DNA of 64,000 nt from Nanosynbacter sp963548945 (GCA_963548945.1 CAUUVR010000002.1:62001-126000), one strand, 5' to 3'. Positions 7,924-16,274 are shown, counted from the first letter of the stretch. Notes: generated from the sequence alone by a model not told the origin. Program-made: numbers and translations.

Positions 7924-9780
7924 ATGGCTGATGGATCTTCAAAGCAGAGAATAATTGACAGCATCAAGGATGTTACCAATATCTTGGTGACGGTTAGCGC
8001 TAATCCGTCGGTTGATGAACTGTCGGCGGCGCTGGCGTTGACGATTTTCTTAAATAAGCTGGGCAAACACGCTACAGCGGTGTTTAGCGGTGAAGTACCG
8101 CCAGCGATTTCGTTTTTAAATCCGGATAAGACGTTTGAACAGACGGCGAATAGTTTACGCGATTTTATCATTGCGCTGGATAAAGAAAAAGCTGATCATT
8201 TGCGGTATAAAGTGGTTGATGACGCAGTAAAGATTTTTATTACGCCGTACCGCACGACGATTTCCGAGAAGGATTTGGAGTTTTCGCAGGGCGATTATAA
8301 TGTCGAGCTGGTGGTGGCGCTGAATGTCGAGAATGGCGAGCGTATCGACGCTGCATTGACGGCACACGGTAGAATTTTACATGACGCGATTGTGGTAACT
8401 ATGACGGCGGGCGGCATTAAAAGCGGTTTAGGATCGGTTGACTGGCATGAGGATAGTGCGAGCGGTGTCAGCGAGATGATGGTTGAGCTGATTAACGATC
8501 TGAGGACGCAAAGTGCATCGCTGGACGAGCAGATAGCGACGGCATTGTTAACTGGTATTGTGGCGGTGACAAATAGGTTCAGTAATAACTTGACGTCATC
8601 TAGGGTAATGACAGTTGCTGCAAATCTGATGGCAATTGGCGCTAATCAGCAGTTGGTGGCGATGAAGATAGCCGAAAGCGAGGCTAGGGCTGAGCGTCCG
8701 CAAGCTATTGAAGAAGCGAAAGACCGGAAAAAACCGGGCGCAGATAAGAAGAGCTCGGAAAGCGAACAGGCTAGAGCTGACGGTGCATTGTCGATTAATC
8801 ATGAAAAAGAGGGCAGCTTAGACGATGTTTCACATCAGACTATCCAAGAAAAACGGCATGAAGCAGCGCAATCGGCGCAAACTAAGCTAGCTCATATTGA
8901 GATGGTGAATAATTCCGCCGCGTCAAGCCAGGCAGATTCGACTGCTAGTAATTATGATAAAGAAGATGACGAGCCAGCCCCAGTAAAACCTCCAGAGATT
9001 AAGTTGCCGCCAGTGCAGAGTAGCGTAAAAACTTCGACGCCTGAGCCGATAGGTAGTACGCCGTTGATGGGCGGCACGTTGAATGCAACTACCGAGCAAG
9101 CGGCTAAGGATAAAGAAAGAGAATTGCAAAATAATCAGAATAAGACAATTTTGACACACGGCGAGTATATTGGGTCTAATGAGCCGTCATTTGGCGATAC
9201 GCCGTTAAATGCCGCCATGGGCAAATCTGACGAGCCGCCGAAAATTGATCCGTTTGCAAATAACTCTTCGACGGCTGCTTTGCCTGGTATGGGAGCGTCG
9301 GAAACACCTCCAGCTTCTTCTACGGACGAATCAATTATGGATGCGATCGCTAAAGACACAACGCAGTTAACTGGTAAACCAGCAGCGTCGGCTTCACCGG
9401 CGGTTAACGACCGCGAATCCGCTTTGGCGGCGGTTGATGCTGCGCTTTCTGCTGCTCCTCCAGCTGCGGTTGCAGCTTCGCCGGTGCAGCCTGTTCCTGT
9501 TCAGGGGCCAATGCAGAGCGCAAGCAAATCAGCGACGCCGACATTAGCCGAGCTTGAAGCTGCTGCTCCAGCTTCATCTGCGTCAGCACTGCCGCCAATG
9601 CCAGACTTTAGTACGCTGCCGCCAATACCGCCAGCACCGACAGGAACACCGGCTGGTTTGCCGCCAGTTCCGCCGCTGGGCGGCGGTATGCCTTCCGCTC
9701 CAGTAGCACCTGAACCTGTCGCCGCGCCGCAGAGTACAAGTTTTAATCCTTCGCAGTTTCAAATTCCAGGTCAGAAGTAG
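7924..9780 (+). CDS. DHH-phosphoesterase-like protein with degenerate active site and long Pro/Ala-rich tail
   Basis: 618 residues. Residues about 1-250 resemble the NrnA/RecJ-type DHH fold: ILVTVSANPSVDELSAALALTIFLNKLGKHATAVFSG lines up with the usual HxNPDxDAxGSALAL pattern, but the metal-binding His/Asp residues are replaced (NPSVDELSAAL). A second strand-rich part holds LVVALNVENGERIDAAL and GLGSVDWHEDSASGVSEMMVEL. From about residue 250 to the end the protein is low-complexity, rich in Ala, Pro, Ser and acidic residues (for example PPMPDFSTLPPIPPAP). It therefore looks like a catalytically dead phosphoesterase domain with a disordered tail. It lies directly before truB, whose start follows its stop codon; nanoRNase-type DHH genes often neighbour truB, which supports the family call. 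Confidence 0.65.
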   Translation: MADGSSKQRIIDSIKDVTNILVTVSANPSVDELSAALALTIFLNKLGKHATAVFSGEVPPAISFLNPDKTFEQTANSLRDFIIALDKEKADHLRYKVVDDAVKIFITPYRTTISEKDLEFSQGDYNVELVVALNVENGERIDAALTAHGRILHDAIVVTMTAGGIKSGLGSVDWHEDSASGVSEMMVELINDLRTQSASLDEQIATALLTGIVAVTNRFSNNLTSSRVMTVAANLMAIGANQQLVAMKIAESEARAERPQAIEEAKDRKKPGADKKSSESEQARADGALSINHEKEGSLDDVSHQTIQEKRHEAAQSAQTKLAHIEMVNNSAASSQADSTASNYDKEDDEPAPVKPPEIKLPPVQSSVKTSTPEPIGSTPLMGGTLNATTEQAAKDKERELQNNQNKTILTHGEYIGSNEPSFGDTPLNAAMGKSDEPPKIDPFANNSSTAALPGMGASETPPASSTDESIMDAIAKDTTQLTGKPAASASPAVNDRESALAAVDAALSAAPPAAVAASPVQPVPVQGPMQSASKSATPTLAELEAAAPASSASALPPMPDFSTLPPIPPAPTGTPAGLPPVPPLGGGMPSAPVAPEPVAAPQSTSFNPSQFQIPGQK

Positions 9781-9783
9781 TTG

Positions 9784-10440
9784 ATGGATGAAATATTGCT
9801 GATTGATAAGCCGGCGGGTATGACTAGTTTTGGCGTAGTGGCGCGCTTGCGCCGTGTCTTGTCCAAGCAGGAAGGTAAGAAAGTAAAAGTCGGACATACT
9901 GGAACATTAGATCCGTTTGCAACTGGATTAATGATTATAGTTACGGGTCAGATGTGCCGCCGGGCTATGGCGTTTACTAAGTTGGACAAGTGGTATGAAG
10001 CGGAAATTATCCTTGGCACAGAATCGACGACTGGCGATCCGGAGGGGGAGCTATCCAGGATATCTGATAAAAAACCAGACAAAGGCGAGATTAAACAAGT
10101 TCTTAAAAAGTTTACGGGTAAAATAGAGCAGACACCGCCGGCGTTCAGCGCTGTAAAAGTTAATGGCCGCCGGGCATATCAATTGGCGCGGGCGGGTAAA
10201 GAGGTTGATATCCCCAAGCGGACAATAACTATTTATGCTTTAGAATTGTTAGGATATGACTATCCAGTCTTGAAGTTACGGGCGCATGTTTCCAGTGGTA
10301 CATATATACGCAGCTTGGTGGCGGATATTGGCAAAGAGTTAAAAACTGGCGCTTACTGCCAGAATTTACGGCGAATTAAAATCGCTGATTATGACGTGAA
10401 AAATGCTAAGGTGCTGGCGGATTTTGGAATTCTGTCGTGA
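9784..10440 (+). CDS. truB: tRNA pseudouridine(55) synthase
   Basis: 218 residues from the ATG at 9784; a TTG at 9781 directly after the upstream stop codon is an alternative giving one more residue. The catalytic motif GHTGTLDPFATGL contains the essential Asp. RAYQLARAGKEVDIPKR and VSSGTYIRSLVADIG are further family landmarks. The enzyme makes pseudouridine-55 in the T-loop of tRNAs. The protein ends soon after the catalytic domain and lacks the C-terminal PUA domain of longer TruB proteins. It is coupled to the DHH-like gene upstream and ends with TGA. Confidence 0.93.
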   Translation: MDEILLIDKPAGMTSFGVVARLRRVLSKQEGKKVKVGHTGTLDPFATGLMIIVTGQMCRRAMAFTKLDKWYEAEIILGTESTTGDPEGELSRISDKKPDKGEIKQVLKKFTGKIEQTPPAFSAVKVNGRRAYQLARAGKEVDIPKRTITIYALELLGYDYPVLKLRAHVSSGTYIRSLVADIGKELKTGAYCQNLRRIKIADYDVKNAKVLADFGILS

Positions 10441-10451
10441 AGTGGTATTAT
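10424..10451 (+). promoter_or_regulatory. Promoter inside the truB 3' end
   Basis: TTGGAA (10424-10429), 16-nt spacer, TATTAT (10446-10451), ending 6 nt before the ATG at 10458. The -35 is inside truB. Confidence 0.5.
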
Positions 10452-10457
10452 CAGGAT

Positions 10458-10949
10458 ATGGGCAAGCATAAGGGTTTTACGATAGTTGAAATATTAGTCG
10501 TCGTTACAGTTATTGCTATTCTGGCGACGATTTCGGTAGTTTCTTATACGGGCATGACCGAACGTGCCAGGGATTCTAAGATTCGTTCTGTTGTGAAGAC
10601 AGCGGGTGATGCTCTGCAGCTGTACGAAACGAAAAATAATAGCTTGCCATCAGGACAAGGGAAATTTAACCAGGCAAATAGCGTAGATTCTTTGGCGCCG
10701 CAGTATCTTCAGCGCGGATATAGGGATGATGCTATAAGTAAGAACGCCTCTAATAAGGATGATATTTTTCTTTGGTATCAATGCAAGGATGGAAGCGGCG
10801 CAGTAACTGGCGTGGCAGTTTTTGCCTCGCTGAACAGTCCTACTAGCGACGAAGCATCTCGAGTTGCTACGATAAAGGCTGATTGTCATATCGCTGCCAG
10901 TGTTCCTACTTCCGGTAATCCTGAGTATAATTACGCGCAGGTGTTCTAG
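10458..10949 (+). CDS. Type IV pilin-like protein outside the pilus locus
   Basis: 163 residues from the ATG at 10458; an upstream in-frame GTG at 10437 would put the -10 box inside the gene. The class III leader MGKHKG is followed by FTIVEILVVVTVIAILATISVV: cleavage after Gly6, Glu at mature position 5 and a hydrophobic helix. The rest is a globular head with RARDSKIRSVVKTAGDALQLYE and two C-terminal cysteines (WYQCKDG, KADCHI) that probably form a disulfide loop. The processing peptidase would be the PilD at 42522. The gene is 25 kb from the main pilus cluster, so it may be an alternative pilin or a pseudopilin. Confidence 0.85.
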   Translation: MGKHKGFTIVEILVVVTVIAILATISVVSYTGMTERARDSKIRSVVKTAGDALQLYETKNNSLPSGQGKFNQANSVDSLAPQYLQRGYRDDAISKNASNKDDIFLWYQCKDGSGAVTGVAVFASLNSPTSDEASRVATIKADCHIAASVPTSGNPEYNYAQVF

Positions 10950-10950
10950 G

Positions 10951-10979
10951 TTGCGTTTACAGGTTAGGCTTGGTATAAT
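10951..10979 (+). promoter_or_regulatory. Promoter of rpsO
   Basis: TTGCGT (10951-10956), 17-nt spacer, TATAAT (10974-10979), 9 nt before the ATG at 10989. Confidence 0.65.
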
Positions 10980-10988
10980 GACAGGGCT

Positions 10989-11255
10989 ATGATTAGCAAA
11001 GATAATAAAGCGAAAGCAATTGCTTTGACTCAGGTCAATAAAAACGACGTCGGTAGTCCGCAGGCTCAAGTGTCGGTTTTAACGGCTCGTATCAAAGAGG
11101 TCACGGAGCATTTGAAGGCGAATAAACACGACTTCATGGCGCGCCGCGGCTTAGTCCAAATGGTTGGTAAGCGTAAGCGTTTGCTAAAATATTTGGAGCG
11201 GACTGATTTTGAGAGCTACAAAGCAGTTGTTGCCAAGTTAGGTTTGCGTAAATAA
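10989..11255 (+). CDS. rpsO: 30S ribosomal protein uS15
   Basis: 88 residues, the family length, with the four-helix S15 pattern: DVGSPQAQVSVLTARIKEVTEHLKANKHD, then RRGLVQMVGKRKRLLKYLERTD. It binds the central domain of 16S rRNA. In many bacteria rpsO lies just upstream of pnp; here a sortase gene on the other strand separates them. The predicted leader is only a few nucleotides, so the classic S15 leader-mRNA autoregulation is unlikely here (inference). Confidence 0.96.
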   Translation: MISKDNKAKAIALTQVNKNDVGSPQAQVSVLTARIKEVTEHLKANKHDFMARRGLVQMVGKRKRLLKYLERTDFESYKAVVAKLGLRK

Positions 11256-11279
11256 TTCCTATTTAGCAAACTAGACTGC

Positions 11280-11918
11280 TTAAACCCCTTTGTTAGAAGG
11301 GGTTTTTGATTTATGGCTAACGTTTGGTTTGGCGATGATTACTTCGCGACCGTCGTTGGCACCGCCTAAAGTGCAGGAATAGAGGGTTAGTTGCGGTTGG
11401 GCGGTTCGTTGCTCGATTTCTACTGCTTCCGGCTTAACGCTGCGTTTTTCGCTGATAAGGTACTCGTAGCGCTTGCCGTTATAATCAACGATGATTTTAT
11501 CGCCGATATCCAGCCGGTTGATATTATAAAATGGTGACTTTCTGAGTGTTTGCTGCGGGGTCATACCCATAATAAAACGGTGTGCGGATAGAACAAAATT
11601 GCCGCCGTCCTTCGGGTTGCCGTTCTCTGGCTTGCGCCACCAAGCACCATGTTCCATAACGCTGGCGGGTCCGGCAAGGTATGGCAAATTAATGTCAATT
11701 TTAGGGATATAAAGGCGATTTTCGGTGATGGTTTGAGTTTGTGCCAGGCGTTTTGTCGTAGAGTTGTTAGCTGTATCGATAAATTGCGACTGAAAAAGCG
11801 GTGTTAATATCGTAAATAGCATATATCCACCCGCCAAAATCATAGACAGGGCTATGATGGCAGTAAGCAGACTTTTGGATTTGCGGGATTTCTTAGTATC
11901 GTTCAGCTTTAGAGACAT
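11280..11918 (-). CDS. Sortase family transpeptidase
   Basis: 212 residues. A basic head is followed by one membrane segment (about residues 18-38, LTAIIALSMILAGGYMLF) and an extracytoplasmic sortase domain. The catalytic triad is visible: His in FVLSAHRF (about residue 112), Cys in TLYSCTLGG (about 181) and Arg in NDGREVII (about 190). Sortases cleave LPxTG-like signals and attach the protein to cell-wall peptidoglycan or build pili; the class (D/E-like) is a guess from the layout. No obvious LPxTG substrate was found in this window. The -10 box TATACT (11930-11925 on the minus strand) ends 6 nt before the ATG, and no Shine-Dalgarno site is present. Confidence 0.9.
   Translation of the reverse strand: MSLKLNDTKKSRKSKSLLTAIIALSMILAGGYMLFTILTPLFQSQFIDTANNSTTKRLAQTQTITENRLYIPKIDINLPYLAGPASVMEHGAWWRKPENGNPKDGGNFVLSAHRFIMGMTPQQTLRKSPFYNINRLDIGDKIIVDYNGKRYEYLISEKRSVKPEAVEIEQRTAQPQLTLYSCTLGGANDGREVIIAKPNVSHKSKTPSNKGV
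11282..11307 (+). terminator. rpsO terminator embedded in the 3' end of the sortase gene
   Basis: Stem AAACCCCTT (11282-11290) pairs with AAGGGGTTT (11297-11305), loop TGTTAG, then a T-run on the plus strand. The hairpin bases also encode the last codons of the convergent sortase gene. Confidence 0.8.
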
Positions 11919-11924
11919 AGATAA

Positions 11925-11930
11925 AGTATA
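11925..11930 (-). promoter_or_regulatory. -10 box of the sortase gene, leaderless arrangement
   Basis: TATACT on the minus strand, 6 nt from the ATG at 11918. Confidence 0.6.
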
Positions 11931-12003
11931 ACATGATTGATGGAGGATGATTTTTCTGGCGGTTCAAGGGTTTGAGAGTTTTATATTTTGGCATGAAATT
12001 TGT

Positions 12004-12009
12004 TATAAT
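12004..12009 (+). promoter_or_regulatory. -10 box of pnp
   Basis: TATAAT; the predicted start near 12016 gives a leader of about 120 nt, very long for this window. No convincing -35 was found. Confidence 0.5.
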
Positions 12010-12015
12010 AGAGAC

Positions 12016-12135
12016 AGTTATTGTTAACGCGGAAGTGATAGAGACGAGAATTTGCGGCGCGCGGCTTTGAATCGCCAAGCCTAGCCAAGACGATTTTTCA
12101 TCCCTGTTACTTGCCGCGAAGAAAGGAGCTCTTTT
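12016..12135 (+). promoter_or_regulatory. Structured pnp leader, possible autoregulatory element
   Basis: TTTGCGGC (12051-12058) can pair with GCCGCGAA (12113-12120), enclosing a smaller hairpin GGCTT/AAGCC (12063-12067, 12077-12081). The long stem closes just before the Shine-Dalgarno site (GAAAGGAG at 12119-12126). In Escherichia coli the pnp leader is cut by RNase III and PNPase then represses itself; a similar control is inferred here from position and structure only. Confidence 0.45.
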
Positions 12136-14253
12136 ATGAGTATTATTAACCCGAGCGGCAAGGAGATTTTTAGCGTTACCACCGAGCTGTGCGGCCGACC
12201 GCTGACGCTGGAGGTCAATCGCGTTGGTTTTCGGACGACTGGTAGTGTGCTGGTTCGCTACGGCGATACGGTGGTCTTGGGCAGTGCCCAGGTGGGCAGC
12301 CGGCCGGTGCAGCTGGATTATTTCCCGCTGTCGATTGATTATGAAGAGCGGTTTTATGCTGCCGGTAAAATTTCTGGTTCGCGGTTTATCAAGCGTGAAG
12401 GTCGGCCGAGTGACGAGGCGGTGCTGATCGGCCGGTTGATCGACCGTCCGATTCGGCCACTGTTTCCAAAGGGCTACCGCCAAGAAGTGCAGGTGGTGGC
12501 GACGGTGCTGAGCATGGATCCGGATTTCCGTCCGGACGTGGTGGCGATGATTGCGGCTTCAAGCGCCTTGATGCTGACTGGGACGCCGTTTGACGGACCG
12601 GTAGCGGGCTTGCGGGTAGGCCGGGTGAACGGCGAGTTTAAGGCCTTTCTGACGCCGGAGGAACGTGAGCGATCTGATTTGGATCTGGTGGTGGCTGGGA
12701 TTGAAAGTGGCATCACCATGGTGGAGGCCGGCGCCAAGGAGGTATCAGAAGAGGTGATCGTCGATGCGATGGCCTGGGCACACCAGATGATGCAGCCGGC
12801 TATTCAGTTGCAGCGTGAGCTAGCTGCCAAAGTTGCGCCAACTCCGCAAGAATATGAATTAGTTTTACCCGACGAAGCAATTCAGCAGACGGCTGACGAG
12901 TGGGTTGACGGTAAGTTAGGCGAGAAAATCCGCCGGCCGTATCCAGAGCGCAACGAAGTGGTCAATGAGATTCGCTGGGCATTTCACGAAGCGATGGCCG
13001 AAAAGCTGGGTTTGAGTGCTGAGGAATATAGCGAGGTGCGCGACGAGTACGATGAAGCATTTACCTTGGCGTTGCATAAAGATGTTCGCCGCGGTATCGT
13101 CGAGGATAATATGCGTCCAGATGGCCGCAAACTAACTGAAATTCGCCCATTAAGTTCAGAAGTTGGTTTGCTGCCGCGAGCGCACGGCTCGAGTTTGTTT
13201 ACCCGCGGCGTGACGCAGGGTATGAATATCGTGACCTTGGCGCCGCTGAGTTACGCGCAGCTGGTTGATACTATGGAGGTTAATGATGGCGAGCGGCGCT
13301 ACATGCATCATTACAATGCGCCGGGCTATACGGTTGGCGAGGTTAAGCGGATGGGCAGCCCGGGGCGGCGCGAAATTGGCCACGGATATCTCGCGGAGCG
13401 CGCCTTGACGCCGGTGCTGCCGAGTGAAGAAGACTTCCCATATGCCATTCGCAGCGTTACCGAAATCATGAGCCAAAACGGTTCGACGTCGATGGCGGCG
13501 ACCTGTTCGAGTTGTCTGGCGTTGATGGATGCTGGTGTGCCTCTCTCGGCACCGGTTAGCGGCATTGCCATGGGTCTCATGATGGACGGTGATACGCCGT
13601 ACGTACTGAGCGACATTGCCGATGCCGAGGACTTTGCCGGTGACATGGATTTCAAGGTGACTGGTACAGCCAAGGGCATCACGGCGCTGCAGATGGATAT
13701 GAAAGTGCATGGTTTGCCAGTGGCGGTGCTGCGCCAAGCGATTGAACAGAGTAAGGCTGGCCGGGCATTTATCCTTGACCATATGCTAAGTATTTTGCCA
13801 GCGCCGCGGGAGACACTCAGCCCGTACGCGCCGCGGATCGAAAAGCTAAAGATTGATCCGGATAAAATCGGCGCGGTCATCGGCAAGGGCGGCGAGGTGA
13901 TTAACAAGATTACCAGCGAGACTGGTGCCGAGGTTGACATTAAGGAAGACGGCTTGATTACCATCGCCAGTCCGAACGGCGAATCAATTGAGAAGGCGCT
14001 TACTTGGATTAAGAGTTTGGTTGAAGAGCCAGAAGTTGGCAAAATCTATGAGGGCAAGGTGGTCAGTATCAAAGATTTCGGAGCGTTCGTGAATATTCTG
14101 CCGGGAGTTGACGGGATGGTGCATATCTCGAAGCTGGCCGATCACCGCGTGGCTAAGGTGACTGATGTGGTCAAGGAAGGGCAAACCGTTCGCGTGAAAA
14201 TTACCGGCATCGATGAGCGCGGTAAGATTAACTTGACGATGATCGGGTTGTAA
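12136..14253 (+). CDS. pnp: Polyribonucleotide nucleotidyltransferase (PNPase)
   Basis: 705 residues, standard length. Two RNase PH-like cores (about residues 10-140 and 325-545) flank the helical linker. The second core carries LLPRAHGSSLFTRGVTQ and the phosphate-site stretch SSCLALMDAGVPLSAPVSG. A KH domain follows (KIGAVIGKGGEVINKI, about 577-592), then an S1 domain (YEGKVVSIKDFGAFV, about 638 to the end). It degrades RNA 3'-5' using phosphate. The start has a good Shine-Dalgarno site (AAGGAG). Together with RNase J at 19738 it makes up the visible RNA-decay machinery. Confidence 0.97.
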   Translation: MSIINPSGKEIFSVTTELCGRPLTLEVNRVGFRTTGSVLVRYGDTVVLGSAQVGSRPVQLDYFPLSIDYEERFYAAGKISGSRFIKREGRPSDEAVLIGRLIDRPIRPLFPKGYRQEVQVVATVLSMDPDFRPDVVAMIAASSALMLTGTPFDGPVAGLRVGRVNGEFKAFLTPEERERSDLDLVVAGIESGITMVEAGAKEVSEEVIVDAMAWAHQMMQPAIQLQRELAAKVAPTPQEYELVLPDEAIQQTADEWVDGKLGEKIRRPYPERNEVVNEIRWAFHEAMAEKLGLSAEEYSEVRDEYDEAFTLALHKDVRRGIVEDNMRPDGRKLTEIRPLSSEVGLLPRAHGSSLFTRGVTQGMNIVTLAPLSYAQLVDTMEVNDGERRYMHHYNAPGYTVGEVKRMGSPGRREIGHGYLAERALTPVLPSEEDFPYAIRSVTEIMSQNGSTSMAATCSSCLALMDAGVPLSAPVSGIAMGLMMDGDTPYVLSDIADAEDFAGDMDFKVTGTAKGITALQMDMKVHGLPVAVLRQAIEQSKAGRAFILDHMLSILPAPRETLSPYAPRIEKLKIDPDKIGAVIGKGGEVINKITSETGAEVDIKEDGLITIASPNGESIEKALTWIKSLVEEPEVGKIYEGKVVSIKDFGAFVNILPGVDGMVHISKLADHRVAKVTDVVKEGQTVRVKITGIDERGKINLTMIGL

Positions 14254-14263
14254 ATGGTATACT
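14233..14263 (+). promoter_or_regulatory. Possible promoter of the first tandem membrane gene
   Basis: TTGACG (14233-14238) inside the end of pnp, 19-nt spacer, TATACT (14258-14263). The gene has its own GAGGAGG Shine-Dalgarno site. Confidence 0.45.
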
Positions 14264-14287
14264 AAAAGGAAGTTAACGAGGAGGAGT

Positions 14288-15169
14288 ATGGATAATAGTA
14301 ATAACCAGCAGAAACAAGCGCCAGTTCAACCAGCGCCGCAACCAATGCCTGGCCCTCAGCCACCAGTGCCTGGTCAGGCGCCAGCACAGCCCGGTATGTC
14401 GCCGTATCAAATGCCGCCAAAGAAAAAAATGAGCAAAGGTGCTCTGTGGGGAATTATCGGTGGTTCAATCGGCCTGGTGGTAGTTGTCGTAGCAGTAATT
14501 TTGGCTATTGTCTTTTTAGGTGGTCCAAGCAAGGAAGATTATAAAGATTTGGTGTCGATGATTAACGGCTTTGACCACTCGGATATATCTGACAATAACA
14601 ATTCGGATCCTGACGGCTATAAAAAGAGCGTTAATAAGGCTATAGAAAAAGTTGATGAGTACCATAAAAAAATGGATTCGCACAAAGCACTTAAAGATAA
14701 AGACCTAAGAGCTGCTTACGATAAATATATCAGCGAATGGAATAAGAGCAAGAAACAGTTAGTAGAATCTGCCGAAAGTATAAGCTCCTATAGAAAGTAT
14801 ACAAAAGTTTGCAAAGCTTATATAAGCGTGAGCTACACAACGAAGACTGGCGACGAAGTGGCAAAAGAATTTGATGAAAAAGCGAAAGACTGTATTAAAA
14901 CGTTGAAAGATATGGAAAAATCCGGTAATTCAAAGGTGTCAGAATTTGCTAAAAGTATGTCAGAATACTATTCGGCGCTGAAGAAATATTATGTAGATGT
15001 AGCTAAAAGATACAGCAGTAAAGATACTTCATCGGCTTATCCGACATATCCGAAATATCCAAGCACGTCGTCGCTTATTTCATCCATGTCAAAAAGTACT
15101 GACATGAAAGCGCTGGATGATGCATATAAAGACTTTAAGAATATCTTAGAGGAAAAAGCTAATAAATAG
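14288..15169 (+). CDS. Membrane protein with Pro/Gln-rich cytoplasmic head, tandem paralog 1
   Basis: 293 residues. Residues 1-45 are Pro/Gln/Met-rich (QPMPGPQPPVPGQAP), followed by a Lys patch and one strong membrane helix (about 55-78, LWGIIGGSIGLVVVVVAVI), then an extracellular, mostly helical domain rich in Lys, Asp and Ser. This domain has two cysteines (KVCKAY, KDCIKT) and a Tyr/Ser/Pro-rich stretch near residue 255. The start follows GAGGAGG. The next gene has the same head, helix and tail layout, so the two arose by duplication. The family is not recognised. Confidence 0.8.
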   Translation: MDNSNNQQKQAPVQPAPQPMPGPQPPVPGQAPAQPGMSPYQMPPKKKMSKGALWGIIGGSIGLVVVVVAVILAIVFLGGPSKEDYKDLVSMINGFDHSDISDNNNSDPDGYKKSVNKAIEKVDEYHKKMDSHKALKDKDLRAAYDKYISEWNKSKKQLVESAESISSYRKYTKVCKAYISVSYTTKTGDEVAKEFDEKAKDCIKTLKDMEKSGNSKVSEFAKSMSEYYSALKKYYVDVAKRYSSKDTSSAYPTYPKYPSTSSLISSMSKSTDMKALDDAYKDFKNILEEKANK

Positions 15170-15194
15170 TAATAGTCATTTAGCATAATCATTA

Positions 15195-15222
15195 AAAACG
15201 CCTCGCCAGACGGGGCGTTTTT
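15195..15222 (+). terminator. Rho-independent terminator
   Basis: Stem AAAACGCCTCG / CGGGGCGTTTT with loop CCAGA and a T-run, between the two tandem paralogs. Confidence 0.85.
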
Positions 15223-15225
15223 TGG

Positions 15226-15242
15226 TATACTTTTGGTATAAA
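15226..15242 (+). promoter_or_regulatory. -10 region of the second tandem paralog
   Basis: Two candidates, TATACT (15226-15231) and TATAAA (15237-15242), directly after the terminator. An AAAGGAG Shine-Dalgarno site precedes the ATG at 15262. Confidence 0.4.
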
Positions 15243-15261
15243 AAAGAAAAAAGGAGAATTC

Positions 15262-16224
15262 ATGAACGAACAACCGCAACCGCCTCAAGTGCCATATCAG
15301 CCGGCGCCACCTCAAGGTCCGCCAACCCCACCTCAGCAGTATGGGCAGCCGCAGCAGCAATTGATGCCGCCGCAGCCAATGCCTGGTCCTCAGCCGCCGA
15401 TGCCTGGTCAAGCACCAATGCAGCCGATGATGCAGCAGCCAATGCCGCCATATCAAATGCCGCCAAAAGGAGTGAATAAGGGTCTATTATGGGGGGTTAT
15501 CGGCGGAGTTGTTGGACTTATTCTGATTATCGTAGCGATAGTCGTGTCCTTAATTATGTTCTCTGGTCCATCAGAAAATGATTATATGGAAGCGCAGAAA
15601 GTGCTAGATGAAGCACACCCCGCCTACTCAGATATTTCGGACAAAATATATGCTTTGTTTTCGTCGAGCGGAAAAGGAACAAGCAATTCGAGTGCTGTCG
15701 ATTCGCTGAAAAAATCAAAACAGACGTTGGATGAAAAATTTGACAAACTTAGCAAGATGAAAGCGATTACCGGTGATAAAAAGGTAAAAGAAAAATGGGA
15801 TAAATTAAACGCCAAGCGTGATAAGTTCAATAAAATGATTGATTTTTCAATTGAACTGAGTGAAAAAGTGTTGCCGACATATTTTAAGGTGTTACAGATT
15901 GATAGCTATTCAACGGTTTCAGATATCAATAGAATGATCACCGACATTGAGAATATTTCTATCAGCGATACCGATACGAAGCAAATGATGACAGAAGCGG
16001 CAAGTTATTTGAGAGCAGTAAGAGATTACGCGAATGCTAAAAGTTCAAGCAGCTACTCTTACGATTCAAATGCCTACGATAAATACATGGATGCTGCCGA
16101 TAGGTTTGAAGCGGCGCATAAAAAATGGACCAATTCGGTCGACAAGCGGACTGATGAGGCGCAGATCAAGAATGAGGTAAACGATTTGATTGAAGAGTTA
16201 TCGCATAAGGGTAAAGATTCGTAA
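15262..16224 (+). CDS. Membrane protein with Pro/Gln-rich cytoplasmic head, tandem paralog 2
   Basis: 320 residues with the same plan as the protein at 14288: a Pro/Gln/Met-rich head (QPMPGPQPPMPGQAPMQP), one membrane helix (LWGVIGGVVGLILIIVAIVV) and a helical extracellular domain starting GPSENDYMEAQ, which matches GPSKEDYKDLV of the first copy. The head and helix are most conserved; the outer domains have diverged and this copy lacks the cysteine pair. The family is not recognised. A shared anchor with variable outer domains would suit surface or adhesion functions, but that is only inference. Confidence 0.8.
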   Translation: MNEQPQPPQVPYQPAPPQGPPTPPQQYGQPQQQLMPPQPMPGPQPPMPGQAPMQPMMQQPMPPYQMPPKGVNKGLLWGVIGGVVGLILIIVAIVVSLIMFSGPSENDYMEAQKVLDEAHPAYSDISDKIYALFSSSGKGTSNSSAVDSLKKSKQTLDEKFDKLSKMKAITGDKKVKEKWDKLNAKRDKFNKMIDFSIELSEKVLPTYFKVLQIDSYSTVSDINRMITDIENISISDTDTKQMMTEAASYLRAVRDYANAKSSSSYSYDSNAYDKYMDAADRFEAAHKKWTNSVDKRTDEAQIKNEVNDLIEELSHKGKDS

Positions 16225-16236
16225 GAGGAAAACATG

Positions 16237-16266
16237 GCCGCCTCGCTTCAATTAGGGGCGGCTTTT
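16237..16266 (+). terminator. Rho-independent terminator just before the UDG gene
   Basis: GCCGCCTC (16237-16244) pairs with GGGGCGGC (16255-16262), followed by TTTT. It ends only 8 nt before the next ATG, so the downstream gene depends on read-through or an unseen promoter. Confidence 0.75.
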
Positions 16267-16274
16267 ATTGAGTT

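Noticed and set aside
11893..14042. Minus-strand frames across pnp of 196-238 residues
   Set aside because: Shadow frames of a conserved gene; composition is rich in Arg/His as expected for complement of GC-biased codons.
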